The notes beneath the pieces are model-generated. The model was not told the DNA's origin. It ran no database searches and saw only the letters and a program-made list of their open reading frames with translations. From Ignavibacteriota bacterium (GTDB taxonomy: Bacteria; Bacteroidota; Ignavibacteria; Tepidaquicellales; Tepidaquicellaceae): 64,000 nucleotides of DNA. The stretch spans positions 62,001 through 126,000 of the forward strand of contig JAPLFJ010000069.1 of assembly GCA_026390735.1 (NCBI GenBank). The letters are read 5' to 3'. The translations under genes were made by a program, and so were the position numbers. Of the stretch, positions 1 to 8,104 are shown one piece after another; positions within the stretch are counted from its first letter, which is position 1, and each line of letters begins with the position of its first letter.

Positions 1-1
1 A

Positions 2-295
2 TTAGTCTATTATAAACAAAAACAGATAACAGATATTACACTTGAAGAGGTTGATTTATTGATTGAAATAATTAAAGTAAGTAATACTGTAAGAACAAAT
101 GAATCCCCATTTGTTATTGGCGTTGATTGTGATTATTGGGAAAAGAGAGTTGGGAAGGGGATTTCTCCTGATACTTTTAAAATTAAAGTTCACAGGTTAA
201 AGCATAGAGACAAAATATTGAGAAGTATTATTCGGTATAGAGATAGAAAGGCAATATTAGTTAATGGTTTAAACATTCCAATTAATATTGCTTGA
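2..295 (+). CDS. 3' end of an unidentified gene (partial)
   Basis: The frame is open from the first bases of the window to a TGA at 293-295, so this is the C-terminal 97 residues of a gene that starts outside the window. A TTG at 59 could be read as a start, but the in-frame codons before it (LVYYKQKQITDITLEEVD) look like normal coding sequence, so I treat it as internal. The tail is basic and ends in a strand-rich segment (KAILVNGLNIPINIA). I see no signal peptide, membrane segment or family motif. It converges on the zinc-ribbon gene, with 16 bp between the two stop codons. Function unknown. Confidence 0.6.
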   Translation, partial: LVYYKQKQITDITLEEVDLLIEIIKVSNTVRTNESPFVIGVDCDYWEKRVGKGISPDTFKIKVHRLKHRDKILRSIIRYRDRKAILVNGLNIPINIA

Positions 296-311
296 TAATT
301 AACGAGAACCT

Positions 312-1238
312 TTATTTATCAATTCTATTTAATGAAATCTGGAATAGATCTGATATTTTATAAAGATCTTCAATGAAAGCACTTATTTCTGTTATCGCAA
401 CTTTATATTTTCTTCCAATTAAGTGATTTAAAGAAGGGACTTTCTTTGCAAAGTTATCATCTATAACCCCCATATTATGCTCATTTATGTGTCTTACTTG
501 GAACATTTTAAAATCAAATGAATAATCTTCCAAAACTTCTGACAAATCTATATTCAATTGTGTCTTAAGAACACTGCTTAACTCCAAAAAATTTTGAAAC
601 AAGTTTTTCGGTTGAATTGGGAATATTTTTGGATAAGCCAACCTTAATGCTTTTCCTAATCCGTCAAAAGATGAGACACATTCAGATAATATCATTTTTA
701 GTTGTGCATCTTTAATATTATCTTCAAAATTATTGTTTGTTATAAATTCAAGCATCTTTCTTGCAGCCTCAAGTGATTTATTAAAAATTGTAAAGGCATT
801 TAGTCTTTTACAATCAGGACAATTTGCAAATACGCCATAAATAGCAAATTCAAGTTTGCAATTATCGCATACGATTTGGGTCTCAAGTTCCTTTTCGTTA
901 TACCATTTAATTGGAAAATTAGAATAGCTGTTTGAATTTACTTTAAACTGTATCAAACTCCCTTTTGTTTCTTTTTCCAAACTCTTAAACATACTACCTA
1001 TGCTGTTCATTATTTGTTTCTTTGTATCATTCATAACTATGCTTTTTGCGTATTCAATCTGTTCTTTTGTATAGAATTCATTTGAATGTCCTTTGTAACA
1101 ACAATAAGGACAATGACATTCGGATGTTGGTAGCCCGGTTCCTGGTTTAAGTTTAAAATATTTTTCGCATTTAGGACATTCCCTTCCAGCCATTCCTTGA
1201 TTATCTGTTGGGATTGATATGTTATATGTTTTATCCAT
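312..1238 (-). CDS. Double zinc-ribbon protein with C-terminal HEPN-like domain
   Basis: 308 residues, no signal peptide, so cytoplasmic. Residues 21-46 hold a Cys cluster (CPKC, then CHCPYC) and residues 124-143 a second zinc ribbon (CDNC ... CPDC). The C-terminal part (about 155-300) is all-helical by appearance and contains R249-H-I-N-E-H254. This fits the R-[N/D/H]-x3-H motif of HEPN ribonucleases exactly, and it sits in the third quarter of the helical domain as in that superfamily. HEPN proteins are common RNA-cleaving toxins and abortive-infection effectors. The zinc ribbons could bind nucleic acid or a partner. The gene stands alone beside a tRNA locus with broken copies, which fits an accessory gene. 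The function is inferred from one motif plus architecture; a structural or regulatory HEPN without nuclease activity is possible. Confidence 0.6.
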   Translation of the reverse strand: MDKTYNISIPTDNQGMAGRECPKCEKYFKLKPGTGLPTSECHCPYCCYKGHSNEFYTKEQIEYAKSIVMNDTKKQIMNSIGSMFKSLEKETKGSLIQFKVNSNSYSNFPIKWYNEKELETQIVCDNCKLEFAIYGVFANCPDCKRLNAFTIFNKSLEAARKMLEFITNNNFEDNIKDAQLKMILSECVSSFDGLGKALRLAYPKIFPIQPKNLFQNFLELSSVLKTQLNIDLSEVLEDYSFDFKMFQVRHINEHNMGVIDDNFAKKVPSLNHLIGRKYKVAITEISAFIEDLYKISDLFQISLNRIDK

Positions 1239-1429
1239 AATAATATAATTATCAATTAATTTACTTATTCATGTTTCAACTTAAAATGAATTCTTTATAA
1301 CATATACCGCTCCTATAAATCAAATATTTTAGTAAAATTGCTTACGTTGTATTATTAATATATTCCTCTTAAGTTTACTTGTTAAAACTTACAAAAGGCA
1401 TTTGTATAAATAATAACGAGTTTATGATA

Positions 1430-1480
1430 AAACCTGTTAAGGTTCATGGGTAATGCCACCCGTAAGTCCTTAATAGGTTT
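1430..1480. other. Long two-tier hairpin, orphan structured element or bidirectional terminator
   Basis: Outer arms AAACCTGTTAAGG (1430-1442) and CCTTAATAGGTTT (1468-1480) pair over 13 bp with a single G-T wobble. Inside, GGGT (1448-1451) and ACCC (1458-1461) form a second short stem around AATGCC. A T-run follows on the plus strand, and a T-rich stretch (TTTTATCATAAA) follows on the minus strand. No gene ends close by on either strand, so an ordinary terminator role is not obvious. Confidence 0.5.
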
Positions 1481-1550
1481 TTTAATTTAACTCGGGTTGA
1501 ATTGTTCTTTAAAATATTCGGTTTTTAATACTTGGAATATGGGGTTAAAA

Positions 1551-1574
1551 AAATTACCCACTAAATTACCCACT
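1551..1574. repeat. Perfect 12-bp tandem duplication
   Basis: AAATTACCCACT occurs twice back to back. It lies 45 bp before the tRNA-Phe-like fragment on the same strand. Confidence 0.8.
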
Positions 1575-1617
1575 CTCTCTATTAATAATAAGTGGAAGTT
1601 TAAAGGTTTTATGTTGC

Positions 1618-1649
1618 GTGGGACAGGTGGTTCAGTAGGTAGAGCAACG
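1618..1649 (+). pseudogene. tRNA-Phe 5'-half fragment, inverted relative to the intact gene
   Basis: The 32 bp match the 5' end of the intact tRNA-Phe (acceptor arm, D-arm and first bases of the anticodon stem) with two substitutions (GGTT instead of AGCT at the start of the D-arm). After GAGCAACG the similarity stops. No anticodon or T-arm follows, so it cannot make a tRNA. It faces the intact gene and could pair with it as an inverted repeat about 115 bp away. Confidence 0.75.
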
Positions 1650-1681
1650 TAGCCGGTAGCCAATATGCCATTTTAAACAAG

Positions 1682-1707
1682 AAAAGGGATACTTTCGCAT
1701 CCCTTTT
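1682..1707 (-). terminator. Hairpin terminator after tRNA-Phe
   Basis: Arms AAAAGGGAT (1682-1690) and ATCCCTTTT (1699-1707) pair over 9 bp around an 8-nt loop. Read on the minus strand, the stem ends in CCCTTTTCTT, 14 nt past the tRNA 3' end. Confidence 0.7.
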
Positions 1708-1720
1708 GGTTGGTATCAAG

Positions 1721-1793
1721 TGGACAGGGCCGGAATCGAACCGGCGACACACGGCTTTTCAGGCCGTTGCTCTACCTACTGAGCTACCTGTCC
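1721..1793 (-). tRNA. tRNA-Phe (GAA)
   Basis: The minus strand folds as a complete cloverleaf of 73 nt. The acceptor is GGACAGG/CCTGTCC (7 bp) with discriminator A, and the D-stem is GCTC/GAGC. The anticodon stem ACGGC/GCCGT has loop CTGAAAA, giving anticodon GAA (Phe). The 5-nt variable loop GTGTC is followed by T-stem GCCGG/CCGGC with loop TTCGATT. CCA is not encoded. It is followed by a hairpin terminator and flanked on both sides by damaged copies of itself. Confidence 0.96.
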
Positions 1794-1812
1794 CACACTA
1801 AAACTTATTCTA

Positions 1813-1881
1813 AATCGAATCCCGATGAATCGGAACTTTTCAGGCCGTTGCTCTATCCGCCGTGGCGGAAGCTACCTGTCC
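1813..1881 (-). pseudogene. Degenerate tRNA-Phe copy interrupted by small palindromes
   Basis: This is a direct repeat of the intact gene. Blocks of 20 bp (CTTTTCAGGCCGTTGCTCTA) and 17 bp (ending ACCTGTCCCACACT) are identical. The D-loop is replaced by the perfect palindrome TCCGCCGTGGCGGA (1856-1869), which breaks the D-stem. The variable and T-arm region is replaced by CCGATgaATCGG (1822-1833), leaving only a TCGAAT remnant of the T-loop. The anticodon arm is incomplete, so a functional tRNA is not expected. Confidence 0.75.
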
Positions 1882-1954
1882 CACACTTTTTGCTACAATA
1901 ATAAAAATAGACATTTCCAACGTAAAATAAAACCATAAAATACGGTACTTTGGA

Positions 1955-3859
1955 TTATTTAGCGCTTTCGTACTTTTTCCAGTATTCGTTTTCCAGCTCT
2001 TCTTTCGGAAGCTGCATGTTTTTATCGTTTAATGCTTTTTCATAGTTCTTAAGTTTGTCAGGATCTATGTACCAGTAATAAAATATCGAAGAATATCTGT
2101 CATACCTGCTTATTATTCCATCTGGATATCCAAACTTGTTCTGATAAGCAATTGTCCTGTACGACCTGTAAAAACCATCCATCAACCCAAAATTTGAATA
2201 AGCAATTTTATCAATTTCTCTTAATATATTAATCTGTTCCTGTTTAGTATATGCCACATCGTATAGTAAACACAAGGAGTCAATTCTTTTATCTTTTACA
2301 CCTGCCCAGTTGTTTGTGTTTTTCATATCAGCTGATTCCGAACTTAAATCTGTTATTGGGTTTGGAAATACTATACCCATCCATGCCATCGGAATTATCG
2401 TAAAGCTTCTGTCGTTTCCGAGCGAGAACCTTGTTGTCCCGTCAGTTTCTTTTAAGTTTAGTTTAATACCTGCTTTTTGCAATTCTTCCTGATATATGGT
2501 CAGATACTGGTCCATCGGTTTTGAAAAAGGTATGGTTACTTCAAATTTCTTTCCGTCTTTTTCGAGTGTCCCTTTTTCCTTATTGAATATCCATCCTGCT
2601 TCGTTTAAGAGAGTCATTGCGGAATCATAATTATAACCAGTGACAGGGTTTGAAGGGTTTGCGTATTCCGAATTCGGAAAATATGAATTAAACAAAGTAT
2701 ATGTATTATCAAATAATTTTTCGTTCAACTTCTTTTTATCGAATAAACACATAAATGCTCTTCTTATTCGAATATCATTAAAAGGATACTCACGCATGTT
2801 CAAGGCAAATCCTGTGGGCCCCAGAGGAACGTTGTTAAAAATCTTTTTTCTCAGTACAATATTGCGGTTCGCATAGTCAAAATCAAAACCTGTTTTCCAT
2901 AGTTCGGGCTGCCTTATGCTGTAATAGTCAAGTTCACCCTTTTTGAACTTTTCAAACTGAAGAAGGTCGTCCATAACAAAAGTAAATGTTATTTCATCGA
3001 AATTATATTTACCTGTATTATACCTTTCATTCTCTCCCCAGTAATCACTTCTTCTTCTGAAAGTTATTGATTCACCTTTCTTAATGTCGTTTTCAAGTAT
3101 TGCATAAGGACCTGTTCCGACTAAATATTTAAACTGATACTGCTCGAGATAATCTTTTCCTGTTAGTTTGTTTAATATATGGTCAGGCAATAAAGAGAAT
3201 GTAGTCAGATAATACAGTTGTCTCCAGTTTTTGGTTTTCGATTTTATTGAAAACACATATTTACTTTCTGCTACAGGTGCTTCAAACCCTTTCGTAAATT
3301 CATTCATATAAGGCTGCTGCATCGTTGTATCTGCCATAAGCCTTAATGTTGCTATAAAATCCTGTGATGTAACAGGCATTCCGTCAGCCCATCTGGCATC
3401 AGGATTAATCCTGAACGAATAAGTTAAACTGTCGGGCGCCATTTTCCAGTGAGTTGCAAGTCCCGGATACAGAGTATTGTCTGCGGGGTCCATGTTTAAT
3501 AAAGACTCAAAAATCAGATTACTGAAAATATCGTTCAGTTCAAAATTGGAATCTTTTCCGTAAGTACGGAATGAAGCAGGAAAATCCGGCATCGCAAACA
3601 CAAATTTACCGCCTTTAACAGCTTCCTTTTTTCCTATTGAATTGTATTTCTCGTTAGTAACCCATCCCTCGCCTTTAAAACCTTTACCGCCTTTGTCGGC
3701 AGGAACGCTTGGGTCTGCCCCCGGAGGTGTGTCGAATTGCTTTACTGATATAGGTTTCGTACCTAAATTTATAGAGTCTTTCTTTGAACCACAACTGAAT
3801 GAAATCAGGATTACGGTAATCAAAAGAATACGACTTAAATATATGGCTTTATTCGTCAT
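1955..3859 (-). CDS. ABC transporter substrate-binding lipoprotein, peptide/nickel (SBP_bac_5) family
   Basis: 634 residues with a lipoprotein signal (hydrophobic segment, then lipobox ISFSC at about residue 23), so it is anchored in the envelope. The mature part has the family order: N-terminal VFAMPDFPASFRTYG, then LYPGLATHWKMAPDSLTYSFRI with the usual WADGMPVTSQDF, and later RIRRAFMCLFDKKKLNE and LLNEAGW. In OppA/DppA-type systems such proteins deliver oligopeptides or related solutes to an inner-membrane permease. No permease or ATPase gene is adjacent, so the partner lies elsewhere. It is somewhat longer than typical DppA (about 530), as is common in this phylum. Exact substrate not predictable. 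Confidence 0.9.
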   Translation of the reverse strand: MTNKAIYLSRILLITVILISFSCGSKKDSINLGTKPISVKQFDTPPGADPSVPADKGGKGFKGEGWVTNEKYNSIGKKEAVKGGKFVFAMPDFPASFRTYGKDSNFELNDIFSNLIFESLLNMDPADNTLYPGLATHWKMAPDSLTYSFRINPDARWADGMPVTSQDFIATLRLMADTTMQQPYMNEFTKGFEAPVAESKYVFSIKSKTKNWRQLYYLTTFSLLPDHILNKLTGKDYLEQYQFKYLVGTGPYAILENDIKKGESITFRRRSDYWGENERYNTGKYNFDEITFTFVMDDLLQFEKFKKGELDYYSIRQPELWKTGFDFDYANRNIVLRKKIFNNVPLGPTGFALNMREYPFNDIRIRRAFMCLFDKKKLNEKLFDNTYTLFNSYFPNSEYANPSNPVTGYNYDSAMTLLNEAGWIFNKEKGTLEKDGKKFEVTIPFSKPMDQYLTIYQEELQKAGIKLNLKETDGTTRFSLGNDRSFTIIPMAWMGIVFPNPITDLSSESADMKNTNNWAGVKDKRIDSLCLLYDVAYTKQEQINILREIDKIAYSNFGLMDGFYRSYRTIAYQNKFGYPDGIISRYDRYSSIFYYWYIDPDKLKNYEKALNDKNMQLPKEELENEYWKKYESAK

Positions 3860-4167
3860 AATGTTTTATAGTCAGTTTGAGCAATATTACAAAAAATCCG
3901 AACTTTAAATAATGCAAATATAATTATATAATTTAAACATGAAGAAGGTTTTGGTTTTGGTAAATTAAGCATGTCAAAAATTATAAAACTGGGAGGACTA
4001 TGGGAGGACTTCGACCGGTAAGCGACAAGCAACCGACAAGCAACCGACAACGACCGACAAGAAATATTTAAATAGCTTAAAAACTCGTACTTATATTATT
4101 TCAATTGATAAATGGTGTGAATTGAATTAATTTAAACATACTTGTTAAAACTTAAGTCAAAAGTATT
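3860..4167. other. Divergent intergenic region with 11-bp array
   Basis: 308 bp between the divergent substrate-binding and MarC genes. It must carry both promoters. The central part is the 11-bp periodic array at 3991-4062; the flanks are plain AT-rich DNA. I see no small gene. Confidence 0.5.
3991..4062 (+). repeat. 11-bp periodic tandem array (array A)
   Basis: GGGAGGACTAT and GGGAGGACTTC are followed by units around CGACAAGCAAC. The core GAC recurs at 3996, 4007, then 4013, 4024, 4035, 4046 and 4056, so spacing is 11 bp apart from one phase jump and one 10-bp step. It shares GGGAGGACTT, TAAGCGACAAGCAA and GCAACCGACAA with the array at 30459-30579 read on the other strand. Confidence 0.8.
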
Positions 4168-4800
4168 ATGAATGAATTGTTTACGTACGGTCTTTTGTGT
4201 TTTACTTCTTTCTTTACGCTTATTAATCCTATCGGGACGATGCCAATATTTATGACAATGACGTCTCAGCTCGATGCAGAACACAGGAATAAGACTGCTA
4301 AAAAAGCAGTGATAATCGCCCTTATTTCAATCTTGTTCTTTGCTTTTTCAGGACAGATTATGTTTCAGTTTTTCGGAATTTCGGTAAACAGTTTTAAAAT
4401 TGTTGGCGGGGTTATATTTTTTATAATGGGCCTTGACATGCTCCAGGCAAGACTGGGACAGGTTAAGGTTAAAGATTCTGAGATTAAATCATACGTAAAT
4501 GATATTTCTATAACGCCGCTTGCCATTCCTATGATTTGCGGCCCTGGTGCAATCACAAATGCTATAGTTCTGATGGAACAGGCGGGCTCAATAGAAAAGA
4601 AAGCAATACTTGTTTTCGTGATTATCTTTGTTCTTGGTGTTACCTACCTTGTTCTGTTCAGTTCTTCAAAAATAATAAAGGCACTTGGCGAAACAGGGAA
4701 TAATGTGCTGATGAGGTTGATGGGTTTGATTGTGATGGTTATTGCAGTAGAGTTTTTCTTCAGCGGATTGAAGCCAATTGTGCTGGATTTCTATAAATAA
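4168..4800 (+). CDS. MarC family integral membrane protein
   Basis: 210 residues, the normal length for the MarC/YchE family, with six predicted hydrophobic segments. The N-terminus LLCFTSFFTLINPIGTMPIF and the mid-protein ITPLAIPMICGPGAITNAI (re-entrant-like Pro/Gly-rich motif) are hallmarks. These inner-membrane proteins are sometimes described as NAAT amino-acid transporters, but the substrate is generally uncertain. It is a single gene transcribed away from the substrate-binding lipoprotein. The start ATG follows an AT-rich leader. Confidence 0.93.
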   Translation: MNELFTYGLLCFTSFFTLINPIGTMPIFMTMTSQLDAEHRNKTAKKAVIIALISILFFAFSGQIMFQFFGISVNSFKIVGGVIFFIMGLDMLQARLGQVKVKDSEIKSYVNDISITPLAIPMICGPGAITNAIVLMEQAGSIEKKAILVFVIIFVLGVTYLVLFSSSKIIKALGETGNNVLMRLMGLIVMVIAVEFFFSGLKPIVLDFYK

Positions 4801-4815
4801 TTTGTGTTGTCTATG

Positions 4816-4841
4816 CATCAATTTTTCGAGGGATATTGATG
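4816..4841 (+). terminator. Weak hairpin after the MarC gene
   Basis: CATCAAT (4816-4822) pairs with ATTGATG (4835-4841). The stem is AT-rich and the following T-run is interrupted, so a terminator role is only possible. Confidence 0.3.
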
Positions 4842-5002
4842 TGTATTTTCAATATATTAAAATGTATTTCCCTGATAATACTGTAAAGTATTATGGTTTT
4901 TTGTTCTGTTGTTGATTAAGCTTTCAGATGTGTATTGGAATTTAAATAAACCGGACAAAGTTTAACTTTAAATATAATTTAACAAAACTTAATTATTGTA
5001 AC

Positions 5003-5422
5003 ATGAAAAAGGTCTTCTTACCCTTTCTTTATATTGGTTTGGTGTTTCTTATCTCCTGCAGTTCTTCAAAGGTTCAGAATAATACTGGCAGTTTATCCGC
5101 TAATCATTGGGATTTGGTTTCCATTTCAGGTAAGTTGTTAGATGCCAATGCAACAAAAACCGGTATTCCATATATGTTGTTTTCTGCGGATAATGGCTTT
5201 ACCGGCAATACAGGCTGTAATACTTTTACAGGGTCTTATAAACTTGAAAACGGTAAACTCACACTCGACCCTGGCGCAATAACAAAGATGTTCTGCGCGG
5301 ATGTTCCCGAAACAGAATTTCTGTCAGCACTCAGACAAACTACTGGTTATAAAATTACGGGTAGTGAACTTTTACTCCTGAACGGAACAACCGAATTAAT
5401 GAAACTTATACCTAAAAAATAA
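5003..5422 (+). CDS. META-domain lipoprotein (HslJ-like)
   Basis: 139 residues. Signal with lipobox LISC at about residue 19, then one META domain: WDLVSISGKLL, later NTGCNTFTGSYKLENGKLTL and a conserved Cys in TKMFC. META/HslJ proteins are small envelope proteins linked in some bacteria to stress and novobiocin resistance; the biochemical role is unknown. First gene of a compact envelope run: the next ATG is 10 bp after its stop codon. Confidence 0.88.
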   Translation: MKKVFLPFLYIGLVFLISCSSSKVQNNTGSLSANHWDLVSISGKLLDANATKTGIPYMLFSADNGFTGNTGCNTFTGSYKLENGKLTLDPGAITKMFCADVPETEFLSALRQTTGYKITGSELLLLNGTTELMKLIPKK

Positions 5423-5432
5423 ATTCTAATAT

Positions 5433-6581
5433 ATGATAAAACTTTACAAATATGTATTTGTTTTTATAATTACTCTTCTCGTTGTTAATTCCAGTTTTTC
5501 ACAGGGAAAGGACATGCCTGTCAATCTTTCTCTTGTCTATCCTGTTAGCATAAATCAGTCTAAACAGGATAATGTAAATTTCAACGTCGGAATAATCGGT
5601 TCGCAATTTAATAATCTGAAGGGTCTGGGTATCAACGGATTATACTCTGTCCTTGGGAATGATTTAAACGGATTGCAGATAAATGGTCTTTATGCCGAAA
5701 CAAGAAATAAATTAAAAGGTATTCAGTTGACCGGAGGTGCAAACGTTGTTACCAAGGGTGGTACGGGAGCGATGATTGGCGGCCTTGCTAATATGACGTT
5801 CGACGATTTCACCGGATTTCAGTTATCTACAATTGCAAACTTTGGTTTTGAGAATGTAAAAGGTGTTCAGGCATCAGTGCTTTATAATCTTGTAGGAAAA
5901 AATATAAACCTGCTTCAGGTTGCTGTCGCAGGTAATGTCGCGGGGAAGATGATGAGTGGTGCGCAGTTGTCTCTTTTGTTTAATCTTGCCGGCAATACTA
6001 ACAGCGGCATTCAGGTCGCGTCTATTAATCTTACAAAATTCCAGAGAGGTGCACAGTTTGGACTTGTAAACATTGCAGAGGATAACGATGGATTTCAGTT
6101 AGGGATTTTTAATATTGTAGATAAAAAGCAAAAAGGACTTTCGCTTGGTCTGTTTTATATGGGCGAGAAATCAAAGGTTCAGATGTTAATGTCGGGTGGT
6201 AATATATCTTATGGAAATCTGGGGTTCAGGTTCAAGACAAACAACGTTTATACAATGCTGACTCTCGGCGGTCCTGTTGCTATATCAATTACCAATAAAT
6301 CCGTTATGACAGAATACAGAGTCGGTTATTCTTTTGATTTAAAACTTCTTGACGTAAATACAGACGTTGGTTTTATGCACATTTCAAATGAAAAAGATCA
6401 GACTCCCGGAAAACCCAGCAGTAATCAGTTTGGTCTTTCGTTCCGTGCAGGTCTTGAGAAAAACATTTTCAAAAAGTTCGGACTGTTTGTTAACGCAGGT
6501 ATTCTAAGGGCTGCCGATAGTTATAATGACTCTGTCTTTAAAAATCATTTTCTTTTCGAAGGGGGGATAGTGGTATTATGA
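5433..6581 (+). CDS. Surface repeat protein resembling the LA_2272 family
   Basis: 382 residues with a signal peptide ending near SSFSQG. From about residue 45 to 245 the sequence is a tandem series of units of about 20 residues of the form GLQINGLYAE / GIQLTGGANV / GFQLSTIANF / GVQASVLYNL / GAQLSLLFNL / GIQVASINL / GAQFGLVNI. The last third looks like amphipathic beta strands (FRFKTNNVYTMLTLGG), as in an outer-membrane barrel. The repeat pattern matches what is annotated as LA_2272-type surface repeats, family function unknown. The stop overlaps the next start (ATGA), so the two are translationally coupled. Confidence 0.7.
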   Translation: MIKLYKYVFVFIITLLVVNSSFSQGKDMPVNLSLVYPVSINQSKQDNVNFNVGIIGSQFNNLKGLGINGLYSVLGNDLNGLQINGLYAETRNKLKGIQLTGGANVVTKGGTGAMIGGLANMTFDDFTGFQLSTIANFGFENVKGVQASVLYNLVGKNINLLQVAVAGNVAGKMMSGAQLSLLFNLAGNTNSGIQVASINLTKFQRGAQFGLVNIAEDNDGFQLGIFNIVDKKQKGLSLGLFYMGEKSKVQMLMSGGNISYGNLGFRFKTNNVYTMLTLGGPVAISITNKSVMTEYRVGYSFDLKLLDVNTDVGFMHISNEKDQTPGKPSSNQFGLSFRAGLEKNIFKKFGLFVNAGILRAADSYNDSVFKNHFLFEGGIVVL

Positions 6582-8104
6582 TAAAAAGATATATTTTAAT
6601 TGCCTTCGTAATTTTGTTTGCCAATATTTCGTTCTCTCAGACAGACGGGGTTGATTTTAAAAACAATGCTCGTCTTAAACTTAATTCCTCATTAAAAGAT
6701 TATTCTAAATCTTCACTCGACAGGTCTTTTGAAAGAAATATTATATTTGAAGATTCGATTCATTCCCTGGTCAGTAAGTCAACACTTCTGAATGTTCCCG
6801 GTTTAACATATGATTCTTCGTATGTTCCGAAGAAAAATTATCTCCTGCCGGTAGCAGAAATAATAGTTTTGAACATCGGTGTATGGTCTATGAGTAAATG
6901 GGTTGTTCCTCAGCCATGGGCGCAGATAAGCCTGAATTCTGTAAAAGAAAACTGGAAACATCAGTGGGTATGGGACGCAGACAACTTTTCGACAAATCAA
7001 CTTATGCATCCATACCACGGAAACCTGTACTTTAACTTTGCACGTTCGAGTGGTCTCGGGTTCTGGGAATCCGCACCTTATTCTATGGCAGGTAGCTTTA
7101 TGTGGGAAATGTGCATGGAAACAAACTATCCTTCAAGAAACGATATAATCACAACAACGCTGGGCGGTATAGCACTCGGCGAAATGACTTACCGGTTGTC
7201 ATCAAAGATTCTCGACGAAAGAACCAGAGGCGCCGAAAGAGTCTGGCGTGAAATCGGAGCATTCTTACTCGCACCTACAAGAGGTGTTAACAGATTATTC
7301 CGCGGTGAAATGGGAAAAGTTAAACAAAAGAGCAGTTATGAAATTGAAGATGTTTACAGCTCTGTTTCCGTCGGACCGAGTTTATATCACGAGCCCGGGA
7401 ATATGTACAACGGAAACGGAAACGTTTCATTAAGGCTTGACCTGTACTACGGTAACCCTTACGCCGAAAAGACAAGAAAACCATATGACTTTTTCAACGT
7501 AAAGACAATCTTTAATTTTGGCACACAACCTTTAGTTAATCAGGTTAACGTTTACGGGTTTTTATTCGGAAAGAATCTAAAGTATAAAGATGATCAAAAA
7601 ATACTCTTTGGTCTGTTCCAGCATTTTGATTACTTTAATAACATAGGTTATGAAGTTTTTGGTCAGAGTATAGGACCTGGCATTATGTATAAATTCCCGA
7701 CTAATCCAACTGTTGATTTTCAAACGAGTCTTCATTTTACCGGAATTATACTTGGCGGAGGTTCAAACATACCTGAAGCTTTTAAATATGAAGCAGATGG
7801 TACTGCATACAGGGATTATAATTTCAGCGTAGGATATACCACAAAGTTTGAAACCCTGCTTAACTTAAAGAACAGAGCGTATTTATTCCTTGGCCTGTAT
7901 AACTTTCAGTTCTATACCGAAGACGGTGCAGACGGTTCAGACAATCTGTTAATCTTTAACCCCCGTATTGGATTTGCTGTCACACCTGGAATGTATGTTG
8001 GTTCAGAAATCAATTTTTATAGAAGAACATCAAAATATGACAAGTATGGTACGTTCAAAACGGCTATTAATGAAGTAAGGTTATTTATATCAAATAGTTT
8101 TTGA
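6578..8104 (+). CDS. DUF3943 domain outer-membrane protein
   Basis: 508 residues with a signal peptide (ending SFSQ). The middle (about 100-240) has the DUF3943 signature: HPYHGNLYFNFARSSGLGFWES, then MWEMCMETNYPSRNDIITT, LGGIALGEMTYRLS and the basic ERVWREIGAFLLAPTRGVNR. The C-terminal half alternates as beta strands and ends in a strand with terminal Phe (VRLFISNSF), as expected for a barrel. Function of the family unknown. The start overlaps the previous gene by 4 bp; the end overlaps the next by TTGA. Confidence 0.85.
   Translation: MIKRYILIAFVILFANISFSQTDGVDFKNNARLKLNSSLKDYSKSSLDRSFERNIIFEDSIHSLVSKSTLLNVPGLTYDSSYVPKKNYLLPVAEIIVLNIGVWSMSKWVVPQPWAQISLNSVKENWKHQWVWDADNFSTNQLMHPYHGNLYFNFARSSGLGFWESAPYSMAGSFMWEMCMETNYPSRNDIITTTLGGIALGEMTYRLSSKILDERTRGAERVWREIGAFLLAPTRGVNRLFRGEMGKVKQKSSYEIEDVYSSVSVGPSLYHEPGNMYNGNGNVSLRLDLYYGNPYAEKTRKPYDFFNVKTIFNFGTQPLVNQVNVYGFLFGKNLKYKDDQKILFGLFQHFDYFNNIGYEVFGQSIGPGIMYKFPTNPTVDFQTSLHFTGIILGGGSNIPEAFKYEADGTAYRDYNFSVGYTTKFETLLNLKNRAYLFLGLYNFQFYTEDGADGSDNLLIFNPRIGFAVTPGMYVGSEINFYRRTSKYDKYGTFKTAINEVRLFISNSF

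Larger units (their letters stand above)
1239..1720. other. Non-coding stretch upstream of the zinc-ribbon/HEPN gene
   Basis: About 480 bp without a credible gene. It holds, in order, an AT-rich upstream region for the minus-strand gene, a long hairpin (1430-1480), a perfect 12-bp tandem duplication (1551-1574), a tRNA-Phe-like fragment (1618-1649) and the hairpin that follows tRNA-Phe (1682-1707). A short plus-strand frame across 1545-1650 reads KKLPTKLPTLSINNKWKFKG but has no recognisable start. It may be decayed coding sequence. Confidence 0.5.

Noticed and set aside
1037-1255. 72-codon frame overlapping the zinc-ribbon gene
   Set aside because: Shadow frame of the supported 308-residue protein; it lacks its own features.
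1710-1901. 63-codon open frame over the tRNA-Phe locus
   Set aside because: It translates the complement of the tRNA and its broken copy; not a gene.
1377-4154. Identical 15-mer ACTTGTTAAAACTTA at 1377 and 4140
   Set aside because: In an AT-rich 64-kb window a shared 15-mer of this composition is expected by chance, and the surrounding bases do not match.
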